A stretch of DNA of 64,000 nt, taken from assembly GCA_018223085.1 (NCBI GenBank), contig JAAEZB010000002.1, positions 1 to 64,000 on the forward strand, read 5' to 3'. The DNA is from Paracoccaceae bacterium (GTDB lineage Bacteria; Pseudomonadota; Alphaproteobacteria; Rhodobacterales; Rhodobacteraceae). Below the pieces are notes generated by a model. The model was given only the letters and a program-made list of their open reading frames with translations. It had not been told where the DNA came from and did not search any database. The first letter of the stretch is position 1. The number at the start of each line of letters is the position of its first letter. Shown piece by piece: positions 28,323 to 37,330 of the stretch. Made by a program: the position numbers and the translations under genes.

Positions 28323-29078
28323 ATGGCCCAGGACGACACACGCTTTGCAATCCCCGGTGACATCGCCACCGCGCTGGCGCTTCTGACCCGCCTGCCGCTG
28401 CGGGCCGAGTTCGCGCGCGGAGCCCGCGCCGCTTGGGCCTATCCCCTCGCCGGGTTGGCCGTCGCCGCGCTCGCTGCCCTGCCCACCGGCCTCTTCTTAT
28501 CGCTCGGCCTGCCCCCTCTCCTTGCCGCGCTGGTCTTTGTGGCCACCCAAGTGACCCTGACCGGTGCCATGCACGAAGACGGCCTTGCCGATAGCGCCGA
28601 CGGGCTCTGGGGCGGCTGGGACCGCGCCCGCCGCCTTGAGATCATGAAAGATAGCCATATCGGCAGTTACGGCGTCATCGCCCTGATCCTGTCGCTCGCT
28701 GCGCGCGTCCTCGCCATCGGCCTTTTGCTCGCAAACCCCGGCTGGCTCTGGCCGCTCCTTGCCGTGTCCATGCTCTCACGCGCGACAATGCCCGCCCTGA
28801 TGGCGGCCCTGCCCCATGCCCGCGACACCGGCCTGAGCCACGCCCAAGGCCGCGCCCCACGCGACACTGCCCTCGCTGCCGCCGCACTGACCCTCCTCGC
28901 TGCCCTGCTCTTCACCGGCCTCTCCGGCCTCGGTCTTGCGCTTCTCGCGGCCCTCACCGCCCTCGCCTGCGCCGCCATCGCCAAATCCAAAATCGGCGGC
29001 CAGACCGGCGACATCCTCGGTGCCACGCAACAGATCACCGAAATCGCCCTGCTCCTCGCCCTCACCACCCAGCCATAA
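28323..29078 (+). CDS. cobS: adenosylcobinamide-GDP ribazoletransferase
   Basis: AMHEDGLADSADGLWGGWDRARRLEIMKDSHIGSYG. Confidence 0.95.
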   Translation: MAQDDTRFAIPGDIATALALLTRLPLRAEFARGARAAWAYPLAGLAVAALAALPTGLFLSLGLPPLLAALVFVATQVTLTGAMHEDGLADSADGLWGGWDRARRLEIMKDSHIGSYGVIALILSLAARVLAIGLLLANPGWLWPLLAVSMLSRATMPALMAALPHARDTGLSHAQGRAPRDTALAAAALTLLAALLFTGLSGLGLALLAALTALACAAIAKSKIGGQTGDILGATQQITEIALLLALTTQP

Positions 29079-29082
29079 AAAA

Positions 29083-29113
29083 ACCGCGCCCCAATGGGAC
29101 GCGGCTTTTCTAA
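29083..29113. terminator. bidirectional terminator between cobS and carD
   Basis: CCGCGCCCcaatGGGaCGCGG flanked by A7 and TTTTCT. Confidence 0.8.
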
Positions 29114-29129
29114 CGGTCTGGCGCTTAAT

Positions 29130-29645
29130 TCAGGCAGCCACCGCGCGCGACGTCAGCACGTCGCCGATCTTCTTGGCCGCGGCATCCTCGTCACCGCCGC
29201 CCACGGCCGACACTTCACGGGTCAGACGCTCAAGCGCGGCTTCATAAAGCTGACGCTCGGAATAGCTCTGCTCGCGCTGATCGTCCGAACGGTGCAGATC
29301 GCGCACCACTTCGGCAATCGCGATAAGATCGCCCGAGTTGATCTTCTGTTCGTATTCCTGGGCCCGACGCGACCACATGGCGCGCTTAACTTTGGCCTTA
29401 CCCTTAAGCGTGGTCATGGCCTGATCGACCACATCGGGCGAGCTGAGGCTACGCATCCCGATCTCGGTCGCCTTGTTCGTCGGCACACGCAACGTCATCT
29501 TGTCCTTTTCGAACGAGATCACAAACAGCTCAAGCTGCATGCCTGCGACTTCCTGCTCCTCGATCGAGATGATCTGCCCAACGCCATGCGCGGGGTAGAC
29601 AACATATTCATTCGGGCGGAATTCGGTCTTATTGGTCTTGCTCAT
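29130..29645 (-). CDS. CarD family transcriptional regulator
   Basis: FRPNEYVVYPAHGVGQIISIEEQEVAG; start MSKTNKTEF. Confidence 0.93.
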   Translation of the reverse strand: MSKTNKTEFRPNEYVVYPAHGVGQIISIEEQEVAGMQLELFVISFEKDKMTLRVPTNKATEIGMRSLSSPDVVDQAMTTLKGKAKVKRAMWSRRAQEYEQKINSGDLIAIAEVVRDLHRSDDQREQSYSERQLYEAALERLTREVSAVGGGDEDAAAKKIGDVLTSRAVAA

Positions 29646-29954
29646 CTGAGTCCTTCCTGACGCAGGCCCATCCCACCGCGAAAAAAGATCAGGTCCGGGA
29701 AAAGGTTCCCGGCCATCGGCTTCTCTTGGGGACAAAAAGCCATCCTCGTCAGCGGCGGGATGGCTCTTGGGCAGTATGTCTATGTAACAGAGTTATAACA
29801 TAAAAACCGCATATCTCCAAGCAGGGCCGCTGGAAACGACCTGTTTCAGAGCGATTTTCAGCGCATTCTAAGCAATTTTTCCGGTCTCGCACAGATCAAA
29901 ACGCGGCAGATCAATCCGCCACATACCGACTTTCAAGCGCAAACGAATCGGGTC

Positions 29955-30293
29955 TTAGCCGCCTTCGCCCGGCGCTTCAGAGAAGTATTTATCAAGTTTG
30001 CCCTCTTCGCCATCATGCTTTTCGGCATCGGGCATGGGATCTTTCTTAGAGATGATGACCGGCCAGACTTCGGAATATTTCCGGTTAAACTCGACCCATT
30101 TTTCCATGTCCGGCTCGGTGTCCGGGCGGATCGCATCAGCGGGGCATTCCGGCTCGCACACGCCGCAATCAATGCACTCGTCGGGATGGATCACAAGGGT
30201 GTTCTCGCCTTCATAAAAACAGTCCACGGGGCACACTTCCACGCAGTCGGTATATTTGCAGGCGATGCAGTTGTCGGTGACGACGTATGTCAT
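29955..30293 (-). CDS. fdxA: 7Fe ferredoxin
   Basis: [39 protein letters not shown]. Confidence 0.95.
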   Translation of the reverse strand: MTYVVTDNCIACKYTDCVEVCPVDCFYEGENTLVIHPDECIDCGVCEPECPADAIRPDTEPDMEKWVEFNRKYSEVWPVIISKKDPMPDAEKHDGEEGKLDKYFSEAPGEGG

Positions 30294-30347
30294 ATGTCGA
30301 GTCTCATCTACACTTTTCCGATCCCCTAGCTAATCCAAGGGGCCGGA

Positions 30348-30722
30348 TCATTCAAGTTCACCACGACGTTTGAGGTCGAGTTTGCGCCGATCCCGCTTTG
30401 TGGGGCGGCCTTGTCCCTCATATCTAGGTGTCGGCGGAACGTTGTCTTTGACCTCGCTCAAATCGTCATAAAGGCTTTGCGCTTCCGTCGCGGGTCCCCG
30501 GCGCTCCCCGATGGCAACGATTCGCACCACGCGGATCGCCCGCGCCTGCGAAAAGGTCAAAACATCGCCGGGTGCAATGGCATGACTTGCCTTGCTGGCC
30601 TTGCTCGCGTTGACCCGCACATGCCCGCCGGTCACCATCTTTGCCGCCAGCGTGCGGGTCTTGAAGAACCGCGCATGCCAGAGCCACTTATCGAGCCGTT
30701 GCTTGGGGGAAACTTCGCTCAC
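30348..30722 (-). CDS. S4-domain RNA-binding protein (Hsp15-like)
   Basis: RLDKWLWHARFFKTRTLAAKMVTGGHVRVN. Confidence 0.92.
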   Translation of the reverse strand: MSEVSPKQRLDKWLWHARFFKTRTLAAKMVTGGHVRVNASKASKASHAIAPGDVLTFSQARAIRVVRIVAIGERRGPATEAQSLYDDLSEVKDNVPPTPRYEGQGRPTKRDRRKLDLKRRGELE

Positions 30723-30765
30723 GCCATAAACCGTTCGGGGCCGGAAAACCCGGCCCCGCTATCTC

Positions 30766-33552
30766 TTATCCCTTGTCCTTGAGCCCCATCAGAGCGGCTG
30801 CAAAGGGGTTGTCGGGATCAATGGCTTTTTCTTTCTTCGGCGGACGGGCCTGATATTGCTTGGCCCCTTGGTCGCGGCGCGGTGCGCCCTTGCCTTTGGG
30901 CTTGCCACGCGGCTTGTCGCCCTTCGGCGCGCCCCGCTCACGGCGCGGACCGCGATTGGCCTGCCGATTGCCGCCCCATGTGAAGGTATAGAATACCTCC
31001 ATCTCCGGGCCTTCCGCCGCTTCCGGTGCAGCATCTGCCTCCGGTGCGGCCTCTGGTGCAACCTCAGCCTCAGGAGCTGCCTCCTCGGCCTCTTGCGGTG
31101 CCGCCTCAGCCGGGGTCTCCGCCTCTGCGGTCTCGGCAGGTGCTTGCGCCGGGGCCTCTGTGGCAACCGCTTTGACCTTCTCGCGTTCGCCCTTCTCGGC
31201 CTTATAGCCAAGCCCCTGCATCAGGTCGGCAAACTGCTCAAGCGTCATACCGCTGATCGAGAGCATGTCGGCCTTGGCCTCAAATCCCCCACGGCTATCT
31301 TCCGCCCGTAGCATATCGGCAAGACGCTCCAGCATATCAATGCGGATCGCCCGTTCACCGGCGGCGCGATACCCCGCCATGCTGTGATAGCCCTGCGGCA
31401 GACCCTGCCCCGCAGGCACGGTCACAAGACCCGGCGGCGGCGCCTCAGGGAACTCGTCGAGCCCTTGGGCCAGCGACCACAGAACCAGGCGCAGGCGCGT
31501 CGGCGCGGGCTTGAGAAGAAGCGGCATGAAAATCGTGAACTGACCAAAGCGCACGCCATGTTTGCGCAGCGCGCCACGTGCCTCCTGGTCAAGTTCCTTG
31601 ACCTCGGACGCCACTTCGCCGCGCGGGATAATGCCGAGATTCTCGGCCAGACGGAAGGCAAAGCCCCGCGCCAGCCCCGTCAGCTCTTCATCCTTGGACA
31701 AGGTCATAAGCGGCTCGAACAGCGCAGCAACCTTACGGTCGATGAAATGCTGCAAGCGACGCTCGACCTTTTGGGCCACTTCGGCACCCGCCTCGTCATC
31801 GACGAACACCTTGATACCGGGTTTGAGCACCTCCGCGCCGGGCACAAGTTTGCCCACCGCCTGATCGCCCCACATAAGACCACCCTGTTCGGTGAAATCG
31901 ATTTCCGTATCGGGCGCGTTGTAGAACCGGTCCGCCCGCAGGTGGAACTGCGGCGCCAGCGCCTGCAGGCTCGCCTGCATGAGCGTTTTGGCCTCCTGAC
32001 CGGACGCCTCCTTGTCCGCAACGAAACGGAACCCTTCAAGCCGACCGACGAATTCGCCTTCGACGGTCACCTCACCCTTATCATTCACTTCGGCCAACAG
32101 GGCCTCCTTCTGTTTGAGCCGGCGCAAAAGCACGGATGTGCGCCGGTCCACAAATCTCTGGGTCAGACGCTCGTGCAGCGCATCCGACAGGCGGTCTTCT
32201 ACCGCGCGCGTCTCGCCGCGCCAATGGTTTTCGTCGTCAACCCAGCCATTTCGCTGCGCGACATATGTCCACGTGCGAATATAAGCCAATCGTTTCGACA
32301 GCGTGTCAATGTCGCCTTCGCTCCGGTCAAGCCGTTTGACCTGCCGCGCCATCCAATCGTCGGGTACCCGCCCTTTATCGTGCAGATAACCAAACAGCCC
32401 CTCAATAAGCGACGCATGTTCCGCATGGCTGATGCCGCGAAAATCCGGCACCCGGCAAATATCCCAAAGGAGGCGCACCGACGCCCCGTCGCTTGCCCGC
32501 GCCATAACGTCCGCCGATTGCCGCAACGTCCGAAGCGCCATCTGGTCATCCGCCTCGCGCGCCCGCACAAGCCGCTCATCCTGCGGCGCGACTTCAAGCG
32601 AGGCAAGAAGCGCATCGACCGTCCCAAACTCCAACCGCGCATTACGCCAGTTGAGCTTCTTCAAGGGCGTGAACCGATGCTCCATGATCGCCTCGGCCAC
32701 AGGCTCGTCCAAAGGCGGTGCCTCGCCAGTAACACCGAATGTGCCATGGCTCATCCCCCGCCCCGCGCGCCCGGCAATCTGCGCCAGTTCATTTGGCGCA
32801 AGCGGCCGCATCCGCCGCCCGTCAAACTTCACCGTCGAGGAAAACGCCACATGGTCAATATCAAGGTTGAGCCCCATCCCGATGGCATCCGTCGCCACGA
32901 GGAAATCCACATCCCCGTTTTGATAAAGCTCGACCTGCGCGTTGCGCGTGCGCGGGCTCAACGCCCCCATGACCACCGCTGCACCGCCCTTCTGACGGCG
33001 TAGGAGTTCGGCAATCGCATAGACATTATCAACCGAGAACCCAACAATCGCCGATCGCGGCTGCATCCGGCTGATCTTGCGGCTGCCGGAATAGGATAGC
33101 GTCGACATCCGCTCGCGCCGCATGAATTCGGCCCCCGGCACCAACTCCGCAATCGCCCCCCGCATCGTGTCCGAGCCAAGGAAAAGCGTCTCATGCGTGC
33201 CCCGCGCCCGTAGCAAACGGTCGGTAAACACATGCCCGCGCTCGGGATCGGCACAAAGCTGAATCTCATCAATCGCAAGGAAATCCGTGCCCATCGCCTC
33301 GGGCATCGCCTCAACGGTGCAGACCCAATATTGCGTGCGCGGCGGCACAATCCGCTCCTCGCCGGTGACAAGCGCAACAACCGACGGACCGCGAATGGCA
33401 ACGATCCGGTCATAGACCTCGCGCGCAAGCAAACGCAGCGGCAACCCAATCACACCGCTGCGATAGCCGAGCATCCGCTCAATGGCATAATGCGTCTTGC
33501 CGGTATTGGTCGGCCCAAGCACCGCCATGATCCGCCGCTCAAGGGCCATCAT
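30766..33552 (-). CDS. SUV3-like DExH RNA helicase
   Basis: GPTNTGKTHYA, AIDEIQLC, FLGSDTMR, ATDAIGMGLNLDI, QIAGRAGRG; Ala/Glu-rich then basic C-terminal tail. Confidence 0.92.
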   Translation of the reverse strand: MMALERRIMAVLGPTNTGKTHYAIERMLGYRSGVIGLPLRLLAREVYDRIVAIRGPSVVALVTGEERIVPPRTQYWVCTVEAMPEAMGTDFLAIDEIQLCADPERGHVFTDRLLRARGTHETLFLGSDTMRGAIAELVPGAEFMRRERMSTLSYSGSRKISRMQPRSAIVGFSVDNVYAIAELLRRQKGGAAVVMGALSPRTRNAQVELYQNGDVDFLVATDAIGMGLNLDIDHVAFSSTVKFDGRRMRPLAPNELAQIAGRAGRGMSHGTFGVTGEAPPLDEPVAEAIMEHRFTPLKKLNWRNARLEFGTVDALLASLEVAPQDERLVRAREADDQMALRTLRQSADVMARASDGASVRLLWDICRVPDFRGISHAEHASLIEGLFGYLHDKGRVPDDWMARQVKRLDRSEGDIDTLSKRLAYIRTWTYVAQRNGWVDDENHWRGETRAVEDRLSDALHERLTQRFVDRRTSVLLRRLKQKEALLAEVNDKGEVTVEGEFVGRLEGFRFVADKEASGQEAKTLMQASLQALAPQFHLRADRFYNAPDTEIDFTEQGGLMWGDQAVGKLVPGAEVLKPGIKVFVDDEAGAEVAQKVERRLQHFIDRKVAALFEPLMTLSKDEELTGLARGFAFRLAENLGIIPRGEVASEVKELDQEARGALRKHGVRFGQFTIFMPLLLKPAPTRLRLVLWSLAQGLDEFPEAPPPGLVTVPAGQGLPQGYHSMAGYRAAGERAIRIDMLERLADMLRAEDSRGGFEAKADMLSISGMTLEQFADLMQGLGYKAEKGEREKVKAVATEAPAQAPAETAEAETPAEAAPQEAEEAAPEAEVAPEAAPEADAAPEAAEGPEMEVFYTFTWGGNRQANRGPRRERGAPKGDKPRGKPKGKGAPRRDQGAKQYQARPPKKEKAIDPDNPFAAALMGLKDKG

Positions 33553-33567
33553 ACTGTTCCGTTTATT

Positions 33568-34128
33568 CTAGAGCGCCTGCCCCTTGACCAGAGGCTCGAG
33601 TCTGTCGAGCGCCTCTGTAACCTTGGGGTGTGTCGGATGTATAGCCCTGACTAGGGTATAGGCTTCCCAGGCGTCCTCATGCTGTTCCAGCATCTCGAAA
33701 ATCGCCGCCAGCCCGAGCAATGCCCCGTAATGATCCGGGTTAAGCGCCAAGGCCTGCTCAAGATCGCTCACCGCCGGACCATATAGCCCAGCCTCGAAAT
33801 AGGCCGCTGCCCGATTGACCCAGCCTTCGGCAAAGCCCGGCGCATGATCGACAAGCGCGCTCAGATGCTCAATCGCCGCCTCAACCTCGCCCCGTTCAAG
33901 CGCCTGCCGCCCGCGCTTCAAAAGGAAATCCGCGCTCGCCGAACCGGACTTGCTCCACTCAAGCTCGATCTCGCGCTCGATCTTTGCGGCCTCTGTCGCA
34001 TCCGCGTCACGTAGCTGTTGCAAAAGCGTTTCAACATCCGCAGCCCGCACAAGCGATGGTTGCAAAAATGTCATTGCGCCAAAAGTTGCCGCCACGGTAG
34101 GTTTGAGAAAGGTTTTCAGGATACCCAT
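33568..34128 (-). CDS. tetratricopeptide repeat protein with signal peptide
   Basis: TPR-like repeats; MGILKTFLKPTVAATFGAMTFLQPSLVRA leader. Confidence 0.8.
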   Translation of the reverse strand: MGILKTFLKPTVAATFGAMTFLQPSLVRAADVETLLQQLRDADATEAAKIEREIELEWSKSGSASADFLLKRGRQALERGEVEAAIEHLSALVDHAPGFAEGWVNRAAAYFEAGLYGPAVSDLEQALALNPDHYGALLGLAAIFEMLEQHEDAWEAYTLVRAIHPTHPKVTEALDRLEPLVKGQAL

Positions 34129-34199
34129 AACATTAATGATATTAGCGCGCGGACGCCGAATTTCCAGAGGCGCCGTTCTGACAAAAAGGATCAATACCC

Positions 34200-34490
34200 A
34201 TGAGCGACATCATAACCTCCGCAGTGGCAGCCCTCACCGAGAAACTTGGCGATGGCGGTTTTGACGGCTCGGCCAAATTCGTGATCGAAGGCGAAGGCGC
34301 CGTAATGATCGATTCGGACGGCGTGCGCGCCGCCGATGACGAGGCCGAAGTGACCCTCACCGCCGACGCCGAAACCTTCCAGTCGATCCTCGAAGGCGAA
34401 ACCAACCCGACCGCCGCCTTCATGTCGGGCAAACTCTCTGTCGATGGCGACATGGGTCAGGCAATGCAGCTTGGCACGGTCCTGAGCTGA
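34200..34490 (+). CDS. SCP2 sterol-binding domain protein
   Basis: KFVIEGEGAVMIDSDG...EVTLTADAETFQSILEGETNPTAAFMSGKLSVDGDM. Confidence 0.9.
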   Translation: MSDIITSAVAALTEKLGDGGFDGSAKFVIEGEGAVMIDSDGVRAADDEAEVTLTADAETFQSILEGETNPTAAFMSGKLSVDGDMGQAMQLGTVLS

Positions 34491-35434
34491 TGTTTGAAAC
34501 GCACCCCGCCCCCTTTCATACCGAAGTTGCCGACGGTCCCGCGACCGGCGCCGCGCTCTGGGTGAAAACAACGGACGGGGTGCGTATTCGCGTGGCCCAT
34601 TGGAACAAACCCGATGCCAAGGGCACGGTGCTGATGTTCCCGGGCCGCACGGAATATATCGAAAAATATGGCCGCACCGCGACGGCCTTTGCCGAGCGTG
34701 GCTATGCCATGGCCGCCATTGACTGGCGCGGTCAGGGGCTTGCCGACCGGCTCATCGACGACCGCGATGCGGGCTATGTCGAAGACTTCCCCGATTATCA
34801 GCTCGACGTTGCCGCCATGCTGGCCACGCTTGAGGCGCTCGATATGCCCAAACCTTGGTTCCTGCTGGGCCATTCCATGGGCGGCTGTATCGGCCTGCGT
34901 GCTGTGATGTCCGGCCTGCCGGTCAACGCCGCCGCCTTTAGCGCGCCGATGTGGGGCATTCAGATGTCCTCGGCCATGCGCCCCGCCGCCTGGGCCCTAA
35001 GCTGGACCAGCCGACGCATCGGCGCAGGCGAGCGCCTTGCGCCGGGCACCAAATCCGAAACCTATGTCCTCGCCGAACCGTTCGAGGGCAATACCCTGAC
35101 CCACGATCCCGACATGTATGCCTACATGCAGGAACAGATGCGTCAGGTGCCCGATATGGCCCTTGGCGGCCCAAGCCTGCATTGGCTGAACGAGGCCCTG
35201 TGCGAATTGCGCAGCCTCGCCGCACGCCCCGCCCCCGACATGCCCTGCCTGACTTTCCTCGGCACCGATGAACAAATCGTCGACACCGACGCGATCAAAA
35301 CCCGCATGGCCGATTGGCCGGATGGCGAACTGGTGATGATCGACGGCGGCGAACACGAGGTCCTGATGGAACTCCCCGCAATGCGCGATCAGGTCCATGA
35401 CGCCTGCGCCGCCTTCTTCGACGCCCACCTCTAA
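34490..35434 (+). CDS. alpha/beta hydrolase (lysophospholipase-like)
   Basis: GHSMGGCIG nucleophile elbow; TGATG stop/start overlap with SCP2 gene. Confidence 0.9.
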   Translation: MFETHPAPFHTEVADGPATGAALWVKTTDGVRIRVAHWNKPDAKGTVLMFPGRTEYIEKYGRTATAFAERGYAMAAIDWRGQGLADRLIDDRDAGYVEDFPDYQLDVAAMLATLEALDMPKPWFLLGHSMGGCIGLRAVMSGLPVNAAAFSAPMWGIQMSSAMRPAAWALSWTSRRIGAGERLAPGTKSETYVLAEPFEGNTLTHDPDMYAYMQEQMRQVPDMALGGPSLHWLNEALCELRSLAARPAPDMPCLTFLGTDEQIVDTDAIKTRMADWPDGELVMIDGGEHEVLMELPAMRDQVHDACAAFFDAHL

Positions 35435-35455
35435 GAGACGGAAAACCGCCCGCCG

Positions 35456-36298
35456 TCACGATCTGTCGCCGGGCCGCCCCTGATCCATTGCCGCACTGAG
35501 GGCCGAACCAGCAAGCGCCTCTTCGGCATAGCTGAACGTGCCAAACGTCTGCACTTCCTCTGCCGCCCGCACCAATGCCCCAAGTGCCGCCCGTGCGAAC
35601 GATCCGCCCACACTGATCCGCCGCACTCCCGCCTCGGATAGCTCCGCCACCGAATAACAAGGCCCCTGCAATCCCATCACCACATTGACCGGTTTATCGA
35701 CCGCCGCACAAACCGTGCGGATCGCCTCGATATCCGGCAACCCCGGCGCATAGAGCACATCCGCCCCAGCACGTGAAAAGGCCTGCAAACGGGCAATCGT
35801 GTCATCAAGGTCCGGCCGCTCCCAAAGATAATTCTCCGCCCGCGCCGTAAGAAGAAACGGCAGACCGCGCGCCGCCTCTGCCGCGGCCTCGATCCGCTCA
35901 ACCGCCAGCGACATCTCGTAAATCGGATGCGCCGGGTCTCCCGTCGCGTCCTCAATCGACCCGCCCACAAGCCCAACCTCAGCCGCCAGCCGGATCGTCT
36001 CGGCACATGTCTCCGGTGCCGCACCAAACCCGTCTTCAAGGTCTGCACTGACCGGAAGCGCCGTCGCCGCAACAATCTCGGCGGCATTCTGAAGGATTTC
36101 CCCACGGCCCAGCGCCGCAAAAGAATCCCGCTTCCCCTTGGAAAACGCATAGCCCGCGCTCGTGGTCGCCAGCGCCTCAAACCCCAACCCGGCCAACAAC
36201 CGCGCCGACCCCGCATCCCACGGGTTCGGCATAACAAAAGCCCCCGCGCCGTGATGCAGGGCTTTTAGACGGTCATATTTTGCAATCTGATCGGGCAT
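35456..36298 (-). CDS. isocitrate lyase/phosphoenolpyruvate mutase family protein
   Basis: MPNPWDAGSARLLAGLGFEALATTSAGYA; SADLEDGFG; GGSIEDA. Confidence 0.9.
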   Translation of the reverse strand: MPDQIAKYDRLKALHHGAGAFVMPNPWDAGSARLLAGLGFEALATTSAGYAFSKGKRDSFAALGRGEILQNAAEIVAATALPVSADLEDGFGAAPETCAETIRLAAEVGLVGGSIEDATGDPAHPIYEMSLAVERIEAAAEAARGLPFLLTARAENYLWERPDLDDTIARLQAFSRAGADVLYAPGLPDIEAIRTVCAAVDKPVNVVMGLQGPCYSVAELSEAGVRRISVGGSFARAALGALVRAAEEVQTFGTFSYAEEALAGSALSAAMDQGRPGDRS

Positions 36299-36370
36299 GG
36301 CGGCCTCATAAAGCTGGAACAAGCCCACCATACACAATCAGAACAAATGCGGAACAATTCTTTTCGCCCG

Positions 36371-37201
36371 CTAGGCGTCGCGCACAACCGGCGTCTTCTG
36401 CGTGCCAAGCCCCTCAATGCCAAGCGTCATCACGTCGCCCTCCTTGAGGTAAACCGGCGGCTTCATGCCCATGCCAACCCCCGGAGGCGTCCCCGTTGCG
36501 ATCACGTCGCCCGGTTCAAGCGTCATCATCTGGCTGAGATAGGAAATCACCTCGGCCACGGAAAACACCATCGCCCGCGAGTTCCCGGTCTGGCGCCGCT
36601 CCCCGTTCACATCAAGCCAAAGGTCAAGGTTCTGCGGATCGCCCGCCTCATCCGGCGTGACAAGCCACGGCCCCAAAGGCCCGAACGTGTCACAGCTCTT
36701 ACCCTTGGTCCACTGTCCCCCACGCTCAACCTGAAACGCACGCTCGGACACATCATTGGTCACACAATAGCCCGCCACATGGTCAAGCGCCTCGGCCTCA
36801 CTGACGTATTTCGCCCGCTTGCCGATCACCACGGCCAACTCAACTTCCCAGTCCGATTTCTCCGACCCACGCGGCAACGACACCGTGTCATTCGGCCCGC
36901 AAATCGCGCTCGTCGCCTTCATGAAAAGGATCGGCTCTTTCGGCAGGTCCATCCCCGCCTCCGCCGCATGGTCCGAGTAATTCAACCCAATGCACATATA
37001 CTTGCCCACGCGCCCCACCGGCGCACCAATACGCGGATCACCATCCACAAGCGGCAGGCTCTCGGGATCCACATCCGGCAGATCGGCCAACACATCGCCC
37101 GCCAGATCATCCATCACACCCGATAGATCGCGAATACGGCCCTCGCCGTCCAACACACCGGGCTTTTCCGCCCCCACTTCACCATAACGCAGGAATTTCA
37201 T
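36371..37201 (-). CDS. fumarylacetoacetate hydrolase family protein
   Basis: YMCIGLNYSDHAAEAG; DWEVELAVVIGK; GDVIATGTPPGVGMG. Confidence 0.93.
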   Translation of the reverse strand: MKFLRYGEVGAEKPGVLDGEGRIRDLSGVMDDLAGDVLADLPDVDPESLPLVDGDPRIGAPVGRVGKYMCIGLNYSDHAAEAGMDLPKEPILFMKATSAICGPNDTVSLPRGSEKSDWEVELAVVIGKRAKYVSEAEALDHVAGYCVTNDVSERAFQVERGGQWTKGKSCDTFGPLGPWLVTPDEAGDPQNLDLWLDVNGERRQTGNSRAMVFSVAEVISYLSQMMTLEPGDVIATGTPPGVGMGMKPPVYLKEGDVMTLGIEGLGTQKTPVVRDA

Positions 37202-37330
37202 TGTCTCTCTCCCCATTCATTCGCCCAAGGATTAGCCCAACCTCTCAAGGATTTGAAGCGGCCCCCTTGCACCTGCCCGCCCCCTCTGCCTATCTCTTTC
37301 CCAACAGCTCAGACAAACCAGAGGCCCCCC

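Noticed and set aside
30976-31200. CRISPR-like or minisatellite repeat (Ala/Glu/Pro repeats)
   Set aside because: Low-complexity coding sequence in the helicase C-terminal region, with no regular DNA repeat/spacer pattern.
31384-33003. 539-aa plus-strand ORF
   Set aside because: Antisense shadow of the SUV3-like helicase; composition atypical for a protein.
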